This document shows positions 23,905 to 34,752 of a DNA stretch of 64,000 bases, in pieces. Origin of the DNA: Arabidopsis thaliana. Its lineage: Eukaryota > Streptophyta > Magnoliopsida > Brassicales > Brassicaceae. The notes beneath the pieces were generated by a model. That model was not told where the DNA came from. It made no database searches and was given only the letters and a program-made list of their open reading frames with translations. A program made the position numbers and the translations under genes. The stretch spans positions 13,951,001-14,015,000 of the forward strand of contig NC_003075.7 of NCBI RefSeq assembly GCF_000001735.4, read 5' to 3'. Position 1 is the first letter of the stretch; every line of letters begins with the position of its first letter.

Positions 23905-24783
23905 TCAAAAGAAAGGCCTCATAGGACAAGAGAGAGGAGAAGAAGATGAGCTTTCTGATGAAAACTGATGAGAACTATCCAAATCATCCCAAAGAGGACT
24001 TTCAGGACCCCATCCCGATGTAATGGCATTGTACCATGCCTCAGCCATACCTTCCTCTCTCCCAACATCAATCACCGGTAGTTCCTTGCTCTCCAAGTTA
24101 ACCTCGCTTGGCTGTGGCGTTTCAGGTTCTTTCTGATCCGACGAGTTTGAATCATGCAGCTCGCTTTCCTTATTCACAAAATGCTCCGGGAAATTCAGTG
24201 TTGCGCTGTGGCCTCGTAATTTGAAGGCTTGGCGGTCGTAGGCCATGGCAGCTTCTTCAGCTGTATCAAAGGTACCAAGCCAAAGACGTGCCCTGCTTCG
24301 TGGCTTACGGATCTCTGCGACCCATTTTCCCCATTGACGTTGTCTCACTCCTCTGTACAGCTTCGTTGCGATGTAAGGTTGAACAGCTTCTTGGCTCATC
24401 ATCATCATCATTCTTCCTCTTGGACTCAGATTCAATGTGTCACTCCAGTACTGGGCCATATACTGCTGCTGCTGTTGTTGTTGTTGAGGACTAAAGGAGA
24501 TCATTTGCTTCTGGCCTTGCATTGTCGGGTCTTGTCGTTGCTCAAGTACCGGAACGTATGATCCGAGTTGTTGTTGCTGATTCTGAAGTGTTGGATCGAG
24601 AGAAAAAGGGAAAGCCTCTAACGAATAAGGAGAAGAAGAGGATTGGAAATAGGGTTTAGGACGACTAGGACTCTTCATTTTCTTCATAGATCTTGGGGAC
24701 GTGGAAGAAGCTTCTCCTCCAAAAGAATGATCAACATTTTTACCTTTCGTAATACAAAGATTTAGCTCCTCGTCAAAGTCCAT
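23905..24783 (-). CDS. ERF054: AP2/ERF transcription factor ERF054
   Basis: Intronless 292-residue DREB subfamily A-6 (RAP2.4-like) factor. The single AP2/ERF domain runs from about residue 142 to 200 ([20 protein letters not shown] through [20 protein letters not shown]), with the WLG and [10 protein letters not shown] motifs. N-terminal to it are a basic/serine stretch, a run of eight glutamines, and six consecutive methionines just before the domain. The acidic serine-rich C-terminus ([18 protein letters not shown]) is a plausible activation region. A-6 members bind GCC/DRE elements and respond to wounding, dehydration and light. The number 054 (At4g28140) is from recall. Confidence 0.93.
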   Translation of the reverse strand: MDFDEELNLCITKGKNVDHSFGGEASSTSPRSMKKMKSPSRPKPYFQSSSSPYSLEAFPFSLDPTLQNQQQQLGSYVPVLEQRQDPTMQGQKQMISFSPQQQQQQQQYMAQYWSDTLNLSPRGRMMMMMSQEAVQPYIATKLYRGVRQRQWGKWVAEIRKPRSRARLWLGTFDTAEEAAMAYDRQAFKLRGHSATLNFPEHFVNKESELHDSNSSDQKEPETPQPSEVNLESKELPVIDVGREEGMAEAWYNAITSGWGPESPLWDDLDSSHQFSSESSSSSPLSCPMRPFF

Positions 24784-26641
24784 CTTTGCTTCACTGATGC
24801 CTTAAAGACGTGGCAGTTCACGATTTGCCAAAACAGAGAGCAATGGAAGAATTTGAGAGGAGAGAGCTAGGAAAACAGAGAAAATTATGTCTTGTTTTGT
24901 TCTTATTTGGTAAGAGAGAGACGACTCTACATGGGTTTATATATGAGGGCAAGAATTAGATATTTATTTTTTTCAACGAAAGATTTTGCTAACCGCTTTT
25001 GTAATTTGTATGTCCCATCTATCTATTGACGACTATTCAAAACTATCTTTTTGGGGTTATTCCTTTGCTTTTACTCCAATTCATTGGCCAATAAGAAAGT
25101 TAAGAAAATGAGCATTTGAAAAATAGAGAGATATTGACACATAAAAACACAACGCGCAGAGATGAAAACATTAACGTCCGTACGAATACGTGGCATTCTC
25201 TGTTTTTTTGGACGGTGAAGGCATTCATTAGTTCATATCCTTCAACTTTATTTAGTTATTTTCCAAGCTTTAATTTTCGTAAGGCGACACCACTTACAAA
25301 GTTAAAAGATAAGATTAGACTGTAAAAAACATCTATAATTTAAGAGGTTTATGCAAATTGAATGGAGACAAAAAAAAATGATGTTGGTGTAATGGTCGGC
25401 TAGCCGCGGCAAAGGATAATATCCCATAACCATAAGAATGACCATTTTGATGACAACCAAACGTAGTACTAATTATAGTTTCAATCTTCCGGGTCGGTGA
25501 TTGGTCAAACTCAGCTTTCGCTTTTTTTTAAGATATTTTTGCTTATTATTATTCCCACCTCCCCTCAAAAAGATACTCAACTCACAAGACCGACCAAGTT
25601 TGAAAAATTCACAACTAGAGGAATTTCATTTCTCAGACAAAATCATTCTTTTTTGGTAACTAAATCTCAACATATTATCTCACGTGCATATCGACTATGC
25701 GTGATGTTATTCTTCATATCTTCTATTTATTGTGAGGAATAAACATAGTCTATAAAGATTTCAGGTGGAAAATCCAAACTAATTGTTGGAATTTACAGTT
25801 TTATTTATTTATCAACTTACAGTTTTTATGTAACTTTTTCTAGTGGCAAAAAAGAAGATGGGTGCAGAAGAAAATCTACTAAAATCTCTATAAGAGTATT
25901 ATTCTTAAGAAAATTCGTGAATATTAAGGCACACATTTATTCTTTTTATTTTATGAGTTAATATTGTTGTGTATAATACTATAATGTGATAATGTTTAGA
26001 AACAGTATAGTTTTTTTGGTGTAATTTTAGTTAGGGGTGAGCATAAAAAAGACGAACCAACTTTATTTTGGGCCAATGATCCAATTTATCAAATTTGGAC
26101 AAAAGTCGAAAGAAGCCTAAAACATGATCCAATTTTAAGAGGTATCTTCAGAAACAATCTAAAACACCATAAATAATTCCTAGTAAGTACATAATATCAG
26201 AATATTATATTAGAGGCTAAGAAACTAAATTTGAGATAATTGTAACATAAATATATCTAAATATCATGTAGAAAGTTCTAGAGATTTTTGTGATAATCTT
26301 TTATGTAAATCAATATATATCTCTGTATATATCTTCTTCTTTTTTGTTATGAAATTTAGAAAATTGTTAAAAAGAGAAGGATACCAAAATCAAGAGAACG
26401 TGCGTTTGTACAAACAGAAAGCCACAAAACATTAGAAAAGAATAAATGTATTGAGCCCATCATCATCAATCTGACCCCAAACTAAATTTATGATATAAAA
26501 GTCTTGTGAAGAAAAAGTCAGTACCTATCCTTCCCAAAGAGTCCCAAGTAACAACAATCCAACATTATTGATATGTGCTACTCTTAAACAACAAAGCTAA
26601 ATAGACTGTTAACCAAGTAATGATCTAAAACACTACATATA
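24784..26641. other. Intergenic: ERF054 promoter and 3' side of DUF789 gene
   Basis: ERF054 leader next to 24784, then 1.6 kb of AT-rich DNA. A GGGGTGAGCA-type stretch near 26034 resembles ends of degenerate plant repeats but is too short to classify. No gene seen. Confidence 0.55.
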
Positions 26642-27912
26642 TCAAAGATAATGAGTAGTAGTGGTGAAGTAGGTGAAGTCATGGTGGTGGACCCTTAGCT
26701 GCTTTAGCCAAGAATCTGCTACGCTCAAAAAGCAAAGCAATCTATCATTATCCCATAGCCTCCCTTGCATCTTGTAAGTGGCCATCCCAAATGCACTCAC
26801 ACTTATCCTCTCCTTCTCCTCTTCCCTTTTTACATCTGTTCCAATGCCAAGGGACTTTAGAAATGGGGAATGAATGTACTAATACATTAATACACACTTC
26901 CAAGAGGAAAGTGAAAATGCACCTTGGAAAGATGAAGAAAGCGTGTGGTAAGTGAGGAAGCAAGTAGACAAGTCTTTTATGCTTCTATTCATGGGAATGT
27001 GATAGATTGGATACCTACACATACAATCAAACATCGTCACCATTTTACTACATTAACCTTAACTTTGTTTTCTGAAACAAGAAAAAGAAGAAAAGGCAGA
27101 CCAAGCAACAGCCATCCAACTCGCAGGAGACAGATCAACACTCCTCAATGACCTCAACCCTACGTATCTTTCTCCCAACTCTTTGATCTGAAAGTAGACA
27201 GAGACTTATGGAATCATAAAACAATGAAAGAAAGTGCTTCTGGAATCAAACTCCAAGAATGGGGAACAAACCTTATCCATGAGAGGGACTCTAGAGTAAG
27301 GTGTACATCTCTCGAAATACTGCAAGTAAGAGTAACCGAGGCGATCGAGAGGTTCTTGATGATCAAACCCTTCTTCAGACGAAGAACATCCTTCCCATCT
27401 CCACTCCTCGCTACACGACTCGCTCCCTGAATCCCCTGATTCTGTCTCCTCCCTAAATCATCATTCATCGCAGCGACATGTTAGATTGTTGAATATATGC
27501 TTGTGTTTATGAAAATGGCAGCATAATGATCATTACCTAAGAGTATTGATAACAGAATGAGAGGTGAAAATCTGGATTGCAGAGAGGTAAGGAACATAGT
27601 ATTGGACCAATGTTTCGCCCGTTTCCGATACAATGGGGACACCTGCACCGTAAGCACTCCACTCGTCGAAACAATCCCAAAAATCTCCCAACCTGAAATA
27701 CTCGACGCTCTGGCTCTCCAACGGATACCATAGAGGATTAAGGTTCTTGATCTGTGTCTGCCAAAAAACACACAGTTTCAGATCCTAAATTCAGAGAATT
27801 GTTTTAAGAAAAAGAAAAAGGCGTAAACCTTTGGGAGGGAATAGGCAGGCACAATCGGTGTAGTGCAGCGTAAGAATCGGTCTAGGTTAGATTCACTGTC
27901 AAAAACCATCAT
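26642..27912 (-). CDS. DUF789 family protein, 285 aa
   Basis: Plant DUF789 protein of unknown biochemical role, probably At4g28150. Six exons: 27912-27829, 27757-27537, 27452-27272, 27187-27102, 27014-26923, 26835-26642; total 285 codons plus stop. Family hallmarks are the N-terminal [54 protein letters not shown], and the late [18 protein letters not shown] and [11 protein letters not shown]. An acidic serine region ([18 protein letters not shown]) separates the halves. The start is MMVFDSES at 27912; an in-frame upstream ATG would add a non-family extension. For the last exon, the acceptor before ATGTAAAAAGG was chosen because an alternative upstream AG breaks the reading frame. Confidence 0.9.
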
Positions 27913-29389
27913 TATCCAACAAAGAACCAAACTTCGACCCAGAAAAAAAAAAAAAAGAGAGAGGAGAGAGTATTGCGGGATTCTCTTTCCCTGACGTTTC
28001 AAAGAGCTTAGTTTTCGGACAAAAGTGTTAGCTTTATTAGACGAGCATTTGAGACTTTCACGGCAATGTCAGAAACAGGGAAAGATTGAACGAAAAGGGA
28101 CAAACTTTTTAAAGAAAACTCCAACGGAACTCTGTTTTGAGCAATGAGAAAAAAAACAAGTAAAATTGTATCTACTTTGAGATAAAAGAAAGTAAGGAAA
28201 TAGGTTTATATAATCAACCAAACTCCATGAGACCCATTCTTCTAAGGCAGGAGATTATTGGTAGATTCACCTGTCTTTCTCACAACTCTCCACCTTCTCC
28301 ATTTATTTTCATTTTCATTTAATAAAATATAGTTTCGTTTCTCTAACTTTGTCGGATGAGATTGAGTTTTGTTTGTTTGGGTTTAGTATAAAACGTTATG
28401 GCTTCTTAATATCTTCATTTTGCATAGTTCGTGAACAACACAACAAAACAGAGCTATTATTCCTAAGTCTTAGATGATGACATCTCCCAATACAAAGTCT
28501 CCTTCTTTTGGATACATCTTGAAAGAAGAGAAACTAGGTCGATCACATATAACAAGATTTCAAGAGAAACTGGGTCAATGACTTTTTTGTTTACATATTA
28601 TAATTCATATGGTTTAAAAGAATCATTAACATAAAAGGACATGTGTGACAGGATCAGTCGGCAATGTTGTAATCCAAGTTAAACTAAATATCTACTATAG
28701 AAGTTTGACACATTCAAATAGTACGACGACATGGGGATAATAAAAGTACGGAAACACTCTTTGACTTTTATGGATTTCTTACAAATTTCTATCAGACAAC
28801 TGTAGAATATGCCGCTAGTCACGTAAATGTAATTATTAAAACATTATCAAAAGATTGATCGGAGAAGAAAACTCAAGAAATGGTCAAATATGTTTTACCA
28901 ACTTCGTAAAGAATAAAGAGAAAGTAAAAGAAATCAAACTCTTTCAAAGTGGAAGCCGTCGTCTCTCGCTGACTTCTTCTTCATCGGTTTTTCTGTTACT
29001 TGTATGTGAAGCCAAATAAACCTGCAGAATTCACGGTTTGAATATGAGAAGAAAGTAGGATTTTAAATAATAAAAGAAAAGTGAGAGAGAAGACAAAGAC
29101 CTCGTTGCACAAAAGCCCATCACAACCAAAATTACTAATTAGACATGTGTGGCAAATGTTATGACTGATCATCATGCAATAATTCACCGCCAATACCATA
29201 GATGCTACCAGACTTTGTAGGCTCTCTCTCTTTAGTAAATAAAGCACTTTGTTTATGTTCGTTTAATGTACCCATAATTAGCTTTAACTATTTCACTCTA
29301 CTCTATATATTACACACACTATCTCTTCCATCTTCCCTCCACAAACCACACATTCAAGCTCTTACCTTTTATCCTCAACTAACACAACA
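27913..29389. other. Intergenic between DUF789 gene and proline-rich gene
   Basis: DUF789 promoter/leader (27913-about 28150) and the promoter of the 29390 gene, with a TATA element (CTCTATATAT) at 29301-29310. A weak two-exon candidate on the minus strand lies at about 28937-29190 (see findings). Confidence 0.55.
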
Positions 29390-29725
29390 ATGGCTTATAC
29401 TCTGCAAAATCTGACAGCCACAATTGTTCTGGTAAGCCTGATTCTTGGATGTACAGAGGAAGTAACCGGAATGCGTTACATTCCCATTTCCCCCACTCCC
29501 AGTGAGAGCAAACATTCAGACTTTCCTGTAAACATGGTGCCTCAACCATCTAGTCTCATTCCTGGTTTTGGAAGGTTCTTGCTACCTCCCACACCTAAGC
29601 TGCCATTCCTTCCTTACAAAGATCCCCTTGCTGTTGCCCCAGCCACTTCAAATGGAACTCCTAGTAATAAAGCCCGCAGTCCGAGTTCAGGAGAAGATGA
29701 AGTTCCACCAGTGCCACAACCATGA
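29390..29725 (+). CDS. Small proline-rich secreted (hydroxyproline-rich) protein, 111 aa
   Basis: Probably At4g28160, of the hydroxyproline-rich glycoprotein-family type. Single exon, 111 residues. Residues 1-27 form a signal peptide (TATIVLVSLILGCTEEVTG). The mature chain is rich in Pro and Ser with scattered PP, SP and TP units (YIPISPTPSESKHSDFPVN, FGRFLLPPTPKLPFLPY) and ends EDEVPPVPQP. No cysteine pattern or GPI tail. Small secreted wall proteins of this layout are common in Brassicaceae. TATA at 29301-29310 fits a start just upstream. Wall location is inferred from the signal peptide and composition. Confidence 0.85.
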   Translation: MAYTLQNLTATIVLVSLILGCTEEVTGMRYIPISPTPSESKHSDFPVNMVPQPSSLIPGFGRFLLPPTPKLPFLPYKDPLAVAPATSNGTPSNKARSPSSGEDEVPPVPQP

Positions 29726-30284
29726 CCTGTCAACAAATAAGCTTTTGCTAGATGCAGAAGGGTATTCAATTCTGGTTCACATAACAAGTATACTAGTCAT
29801 TTCATCATAGTCATATATCTTCATGATCTCTCTCTATATATACTTAAGAGGATATTGAATAAATTCCAGAGCTTTTGCTTACATACTATCTAAAAATAAT
29901 ATTTCCAAATAAAATGTAATGACTCACATTGCTGCAAATGTATTGAGTCACAAAAGAGTAGAAATATGTAGAAACTCTTCAATTGAATCATTATTGCCAT
30001 GATTGAGTCAAAAGAGAAACTCTCTTTACAAAGTCTGAAATTTTGTCAAGATATGTAAAATCTCAAAGTTTCAAAGTAATCTCAGCATTAGCATTTAGCA
30101 TTAACAAAACCAACGACAACTACGATGTATTAACAAATCAAATTTGGAAACTTCTAAAACAATGCGATGATAATGGACAAAGAGATGTCTTGGAAAAGTC
30201 TATTGGAATTGAAGTTTCTGTCTATCCATAGCGAATTGGAAAAAACGATCACCATGACCAAAAACCAAATCGATGAAGGTTCGT
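29726..30284. other. Intergenic
   Basis: Presumed 3' UTR of the proline-rich gene and of the small membrane-protein gene that ends at 30285. AT-rich; nothing else seen. Confidence 0.55.
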
Positions 30285-30455
30285 TCAAACACCCAATACC
30301 TTGAAGATGATATAACAAAGAAAGCAGAAAAATATAAAGAGGAAAAGATAATCAACGAACACGAAGAAGTTCGTGGATCCATGGTTTCGGTTTTTCATCT
30401 TCGTCTTCTTCTTGTCCTCTGACTCGTCCTCATCAATGGGTTCAATCTTCGCCAT
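30285..30455 (-). CDS. 56-aa single-pass membrane microprotein
   Basis: An open frame from [12 protein letters not shown] to a hydrophobic C-terminus. The first 30 residues are charged (acidic EDEDESED-like stretch, then basic [12 protein letters not shown]), followed by [20 protein letters not shown] and [10 protein letters not shown], a likely membrane helix. An in-frame ATG at 30485 would add ten residues; MAKIE is preferred because it directly precedes the charged block. The gene is divergent from the 30731 gene, and the gap holds two GGCCCA site II motifs (30580-30585, 30599-30604). The length is below common annotation cutoffs. The charged/TM layout resembles small plant membrane proteins, but I cannot name the family. 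Confidence 0.6.
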   Translation of the reverse strand: MAKIEPIDEDESEDKKKTKMKNRNHGSTNFFVFVDYLFLFIFFCFLCYIIFKVLGV

Positions 30456-30579
30456 TGTAGTCCCCGTGACCAATACGCCGATCAAGTTTTCGCGGGATTC
30501 CGAGATTGCTCTTCTTCTCCGATCGATTCGTCGTTCGTGTTTTTTCCCTCTGAGATACTATTATAACTTGAGCAAGGTA

Positions 30580-30604
30580 GGCCCATTTTGGGACCATAGG
30601 CCCA
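30580..30604. promoter_or_regulatory. Two site II (TGGGCC/GGCCCA) motifs between divergent small genes
   Basis: GGCCCA occurs at 30580-30585 and 30599-30604 in the gap between two divergently read small membrane-protein genes; AGCCCA follows near 30615. Site II elements are TCP-factor targets in housekeeping and bidirectional plant promoters. Confidence 0.5.
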
Positions 30605-30730
30605 ATAAAGAGAAAAGCCCAAACTACGTACGTAATGTTGACTAGTCAACTAAAAGTGGGAACTTGGGCAATGAAACGATCTTTTTCTACATCTTGTTCC
30701 TCTGTTTCACAAGTCTCTTTCCAGTTACAA

Positions 30731-31575
30731 ATGAGCAGCCACGACCATAGAAGGTTTGGAACGGCGGGTCCTTTAGCTGCGGACGAAGAAGGTCAAGGAC
30801 GTTTTGAGAGCTCGGTGAATGCGGTGCCATTTGGTTTGGTTGCGACCGGAGTTTTGATTGCTATCTTCCTCTTAATTGCTTTTTTTGAGAGGTTCATGTT
30901 CGTTAAACCAACTCCATCACCACCTCTCGACCAAAAGTTTCCTCCTTTTGCTTCCCCCAAGGTTCATAACATCTCCTCTCTATTTGCTTTTATATTTTTG
31001 CCTACGTTTTTTGTTCTGTTGTTTTTTTACTTAGTCTTTTAACTCAAGTGAACATTCTGATTCACTTGGAATTTGCATCTAAATGAGGTTGTGATCATCA
31101 AACATTTGTGATTCATAACTATGCTTGTTTTTGTTGGGTGGTGAGATTAAGATGAAATAAACCTGCCAATGCGTATAAGTTATTAAGTTTAATGAAGTCT
31201 ATCGGTCAGGATCATGATTTACCAGGGTTTATGCTAGAGGAAGCTCTTTTGTCGTATCTTTGAAAAATGGTGCAAAGTCCAAAACAGGATTACATTAAAT
31301 GTATTATTTTATGGGGATACAAAACCCCTTGATTCATGCAACGAGGTTTGAATATAAGCAGAGTAGAAAATAAGATATGTTTAGAGGAATTCACTACCTA
31401 TTTGTCGACACACTAGTTGTCTTTTGTGAGATGATGATGTCATGTATAATCTTGTGTTGTTTATTTGCAGATGGATGTGTGTAAAAGAGAGATATCGGTG
31501 TTGATGCCTGGAGAAGATGTCCCAACGTTCATTGCTCAGCCATGTCCTCCCTCATCATCATCAAGCTCTTTCTGA
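30731..31575 (+). CDS. Small single-pass membrane protein, 111 aa
   Basis: Probably At4g28170. Two exons, 30731-30961 and 31471-31575, joined between codons (PFASPK then MDVCKREI). Residues 1-37 are hydrophilic (MSSHDHRRFGTAGPLAADEE), one membrane helix follows (VPFGLVATGVLIAIFLLIAF, then FERF), then a proline-rich stretch (KPTPSPPLDQKFPPF) and a conserved-looking end (ISVLMPGEDVPTFIAQPCPP). In-frame ATGs at 30671 and 30635 would lengthen the N-terminus; the region between looks like leader. Function unknown. The membrane helix is seen; the start is a choice. Confidence 0.75.
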
Positions 31576-31910
31576 AACCTTCTTTCATCTCATTAAGTAG
31601 GACTTTTTATCAGACAAGTGTTTATGTAGTCAAGTGTTGTTAAACAGAACAGTGTTTCTCTGTTTGTGTCTGCTTATCCCATAGCAAAAGAGCAGCAATC
31701 TCCATAAAATAAAAAGCCATGGAATTTGTGAGCGTTGTTGCGTAGGCTTGCCTTTTACTTTACGAGTCCACAATAAACAAACCAAAAACGAAGATCCGCA
31801 TAAGATTTGGTTAATAATTATACATTCCGCAATTTACAAATCAAAAAAAGGGAAAGAAAAAAAACAATCAATCACATCAGAGTTAATAATGATGAAAGGA
31901 GAAGAGATCA
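31576..31910. other. Convergent 3' regions
   Basis: A 335-base gap between two converging genes, presumably both 3' UTRs. No gene seen. Confidence 0.6.
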
Positions 31911-32681
31911 TCAGAGAAAGATGAAGCATTCCATGGACACTTCAGGGTCTCTCACAGCTGTTACATCTTCTTCCTTCTTTACCTCAGCAGTTACTTTCTC
32001 CGTTTCTTCTTCCTTCTTCTTCACCTCTGTTGCTCCGTCTTTCTCCGGAGCTCCTACTCGTTTCTTCATGGGGCTTCTTCTTGCAGAACTCGGGGCACGA
32101 GTGGCTGGAGACTGTGAGCGACGCCTCGGATTATCCGATAACCCGCTCCGTGGGAGTGGACCCGAATCCACATTTCGCCGGTTGTGAGTAGGGTTTGGTT
32201 GACGAGACTGTCTCTCTCGGACTAACCTAGGACGGAGCTGCTTCCCCTGAGGAGAATGTCGTTCTGCCGGAGATCTGAGGACTCTGTCAGGCCTGTTACG
32301 GCGAGAGGTGGAAGAAGAAGGAGGAGGAGGACGGTGAGGTTTGCTGAGAGCATCGTCTTCGAGGATGGACGCAGCGGTAGCAGTTGTGGCAGTGGAGTAG
32401 CTGTGAGAGACAGAGACGCTGCAAATGTCGGACTTGCTGTGAGAGATCTCCGGAGCTGGAGGTGAGAGAGGAAGAGGAACTTGAGCTTCTGAATCTGAGA
32501 CTGTTGGTGCGGAAGGAACGAGGTCGGGGACTGGGACAGGGACGGAGATGGGTATGGGGACGGAGACAGAGACTGATTGAACAACGACTTCTTTGACGGA
32601 TTCTTCTTCGAGGGGTGGAGGAATTTGAGCGGCGGCGACTGGTGGAGCTGTGACTTTTCCGGCGCTGAAGCAGCATCCCAT
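31911..32681 (-). CDS. MGCC-type lipid-anchored, proline/serine-rich protein, 256 aa
   Basis: Single exon, 256 residues, probably At4g28180. It begins MGCCFSAGK, a strong N-myristoylation (Gly2) plus palmitoylation (Cys3, Cys4) signal, so membrane attachment is expected. The rest looks disordered: a Val/Pro/Ser region (SVSVPIPISVPVPVPDLVPS), an Arg/Ser/Pro-rich middle (SSTSRRNRPDRVLRSPAERH), a Lys/Glu-rich segment (GATEVKKKEEETEKVTAEVK) and a terminal VSMECFIFL. No enzymatic domain. Plant MGCC proteins with a similar end exist, but their role is unknown to me. The overlapping antisense frames on the plus strand are low-complexity shadows. Confidence 0.8.
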   Translation of the reverse strand: MGCCFSAGKVTAPPVAAAQIPPPLEEESVKEVVVQSVSVSVPIPISVPVPVPDLVPSAPTVSDSEAQVPLPLSPPAPEISHSKSDICSVSVSHSYSTATTATAASILEDDALSKPHRPPPPSSSTSRRNRPDRVLRSPAERHSPQGKQLRPRLVRERQSRQPNPTHNRRNVDSGPLPRSGLSDNPRRRSQSPATRAPSSARRSPMKKRVGAPEKDGATEVKKKEEETEKVTAEVKKEEDVTAVRDPEVSMECFIFL

Positions 32682-34752
32682 TTTCTTTCTACTTTTGCTA
32701 ATTCCTCTCTCTCTCTCACTCTGCTCTCTCGAGAGTCGCGAGTCATATACTTGTCAACTTTAATGGGCCTCTTTCTCATGTTGGCCCATATTCACTATGG
32801 GCTCGATTATGCTCTTTTGTTTTATCCACTTTGATAAAGAATCTGATATTTGTCTCATTCATTCATATCTTCAAAGACAAAACGCTAGTGTTTGATTTTC
32901 TTTAAAATATTCAAAAGAAAATTATGCGGATGGACAAATATCTCGTTAGATAGCGACCCATCATCGTTGGGATAATTTCAACACACAACTGCCGATTGCC
33001 TTGGACAGGGACACCGGACATGTAACGACAGTAAGTAAAATGCTTAATACTTATACTACCAACATCTTCCTTTTGGTCGTCAAAAATGTAGTTGAAGATA
33101 AGAACTGACCATCATTTTTTAGCTCATCATCCATCCACTATGTTGCATTTACCTCATTGTTGAATAAGAACGCGTTGAGCAAGCTACTTTTTCATCTTTA
33201 GTTGGTTTTGTGTTAAATAAAACTTGAAGTGGAAAGAACCTAACATCGTTGCTGCAAACTTGATATTCGAATATTTATAACCACCATCTTAAAAACAAAA
33301 ACAAAATATGAGAAGTTTAAAAACATGACAAAACTTTGAGTAGAAATCAGAAAGGGGCCAAGGCTCGTAAACTTCTAAACCCCAAGCCCATAATAAATGT
33401 TTTGAATCCATAAGTTCACTCCCATCCGCTACTCTTTTTTTCAGTTTCTTGGGAACAACTAGGAGGAAAGAGAGTTTTTAAAGTTCAAAGTAAAGATGTT
33501 GTTATACAAAAATTGTGTTGACAACTTATTCATATTCATGTCTCTGTAAAGATGTTGACATAATTATTTCACTTTCTTCAAAAAAAAAAACTGGCGACAT
33601 TTTCTTTAATTCTCATTTATCCATTATGTACTTTTTGTTTTTGTTTTGCAACCCATCCATTGTGTATGTACTTAAGATAACAACAACAACAAATATACCA
33701 TATATAAATCATATGGTCTACATACAACACTAGTATCCTCATCCGTATTAAAAAAATGAGTTCCTCGAACACATATAGCTACAAATATAGAGATATGACT
33801 TTGGGGTTTGAGCGCATTGCAGAATACCTAACAGGCATAGATGTCAATGACGTCGTCGTCATGTACTTGGTTACTAGTTGTTTTATAGACAACTAGTTGA
33901 TTAAACCTTTTCTTTTAACAATTAAACAAACCAACCTTTATATATTTCTTCAACTTTTATTTTATATAAAAAAATAGCCAATAGGTGTGGTGGTGAAATG
34001 ACTCGGTAACCAATGAATCCTGGTGAAAGGGAAGAGCCAAGAATTTGCAGAACCTCAAAGGAAAAAAAAAGGACCTTTGAAAATTACAAAATCAAGAACT
34101 TCTTGAAAAGAAGTAAGTACAAGAAATAGAAAAAGGAGTTATGACATTATAAAACCAAAGAGGAACCTGAAACAATTGACACAACCCTATTCCTCAACTT
34201 CTTCTCTCTTATGTCTTATCAAAAGCCTCTCACCCACCGCCTCTGTTCCTGCTCCTCTTATCAACCATAGAAATTCTCTCTCTCTTCCCTATATACAATA
34301 CAATGTTATGTAGGTGATACATACTATAACATAGTTGTATATAAACATTAATATAATGGAGAGGTCCCATGCCCCCACGAGTTTTGTTTTGTTGGCCAGC
34401 TAATTCGCATCCTTTTTGTTTTGTTTGTATAAGAGAGTTTCTTTGTTACTTACTATAACCACAAGACCACAAGAAGGCCAAAGAGAGGCTAAACTAAAAG
34501 AGCTCTCTTTCTAATTTATTTCTCTCTCTTCTCTTCTCCCGAAAAGCCCTTAATAAGCTTTTGCTTTGATATCAGATCTCTCTTACGGCTTTTGAGATGC
34601 GTGCTCCTTTAGGGCTTTCCTTTTATACCCCAAAACGAGGCCTTTCCTTCTTCTCTCATCTCCTAATTCTACCCTCTTCCTCTTCCTCTTCCTTCTCTCT
34701 CTCTTCTCATTCTCCTCATACGCTATAAGGAGAAAATCTCAGAGAGAGAGTG
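32682..34752. other. Intergenic: divergent promoters of the MGCC gene and ULT1
   Basis: Near 32760-32810 are TGGGCC, GGCCCA and TGGGCT site II motifs ahead of the MGCC gene. The middle is AT-rich with a 25-base hairpin at 33873-33897. The last 250 bases before ULT1 are strongly CT-rich with GAGA runs, a typical leader. No gene seen. Confidence 0.6.
33873..33897. repeat. Short inverted repeat, 9 bp arms, 7 bp loop
   Basis: ACTAGTTGT and ACAACTAGT are perfect inverted copies separated by TTTATAG. It lies about 860 bases upstream of ULT1 in AT-rich DNA with no transcription evidence. It may be chance or a protein-binding palindrome. Confidence 0.6.

Noticed and set aside
25380-25420. A-box-like TGGTGTAATGG resembling a tRNA promoter
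   Set aside because: No matching B box or cloverleaf follows.
26031-26110. GGGGTGAGCA-type stretch that could be the end of an old mobile element
   Set aside because: Too short and without terminal repeats, target-site duplication or coding remnants to assign a family.
32222-32834. Several long frames overlapping the MGCC gene on both strands
   Set aside because: They are low-complexity shadows of the Ser/Pro/Arg-rich coding sequence; only the MGCCFS frame has a lipid-anchor start and a sensible end.
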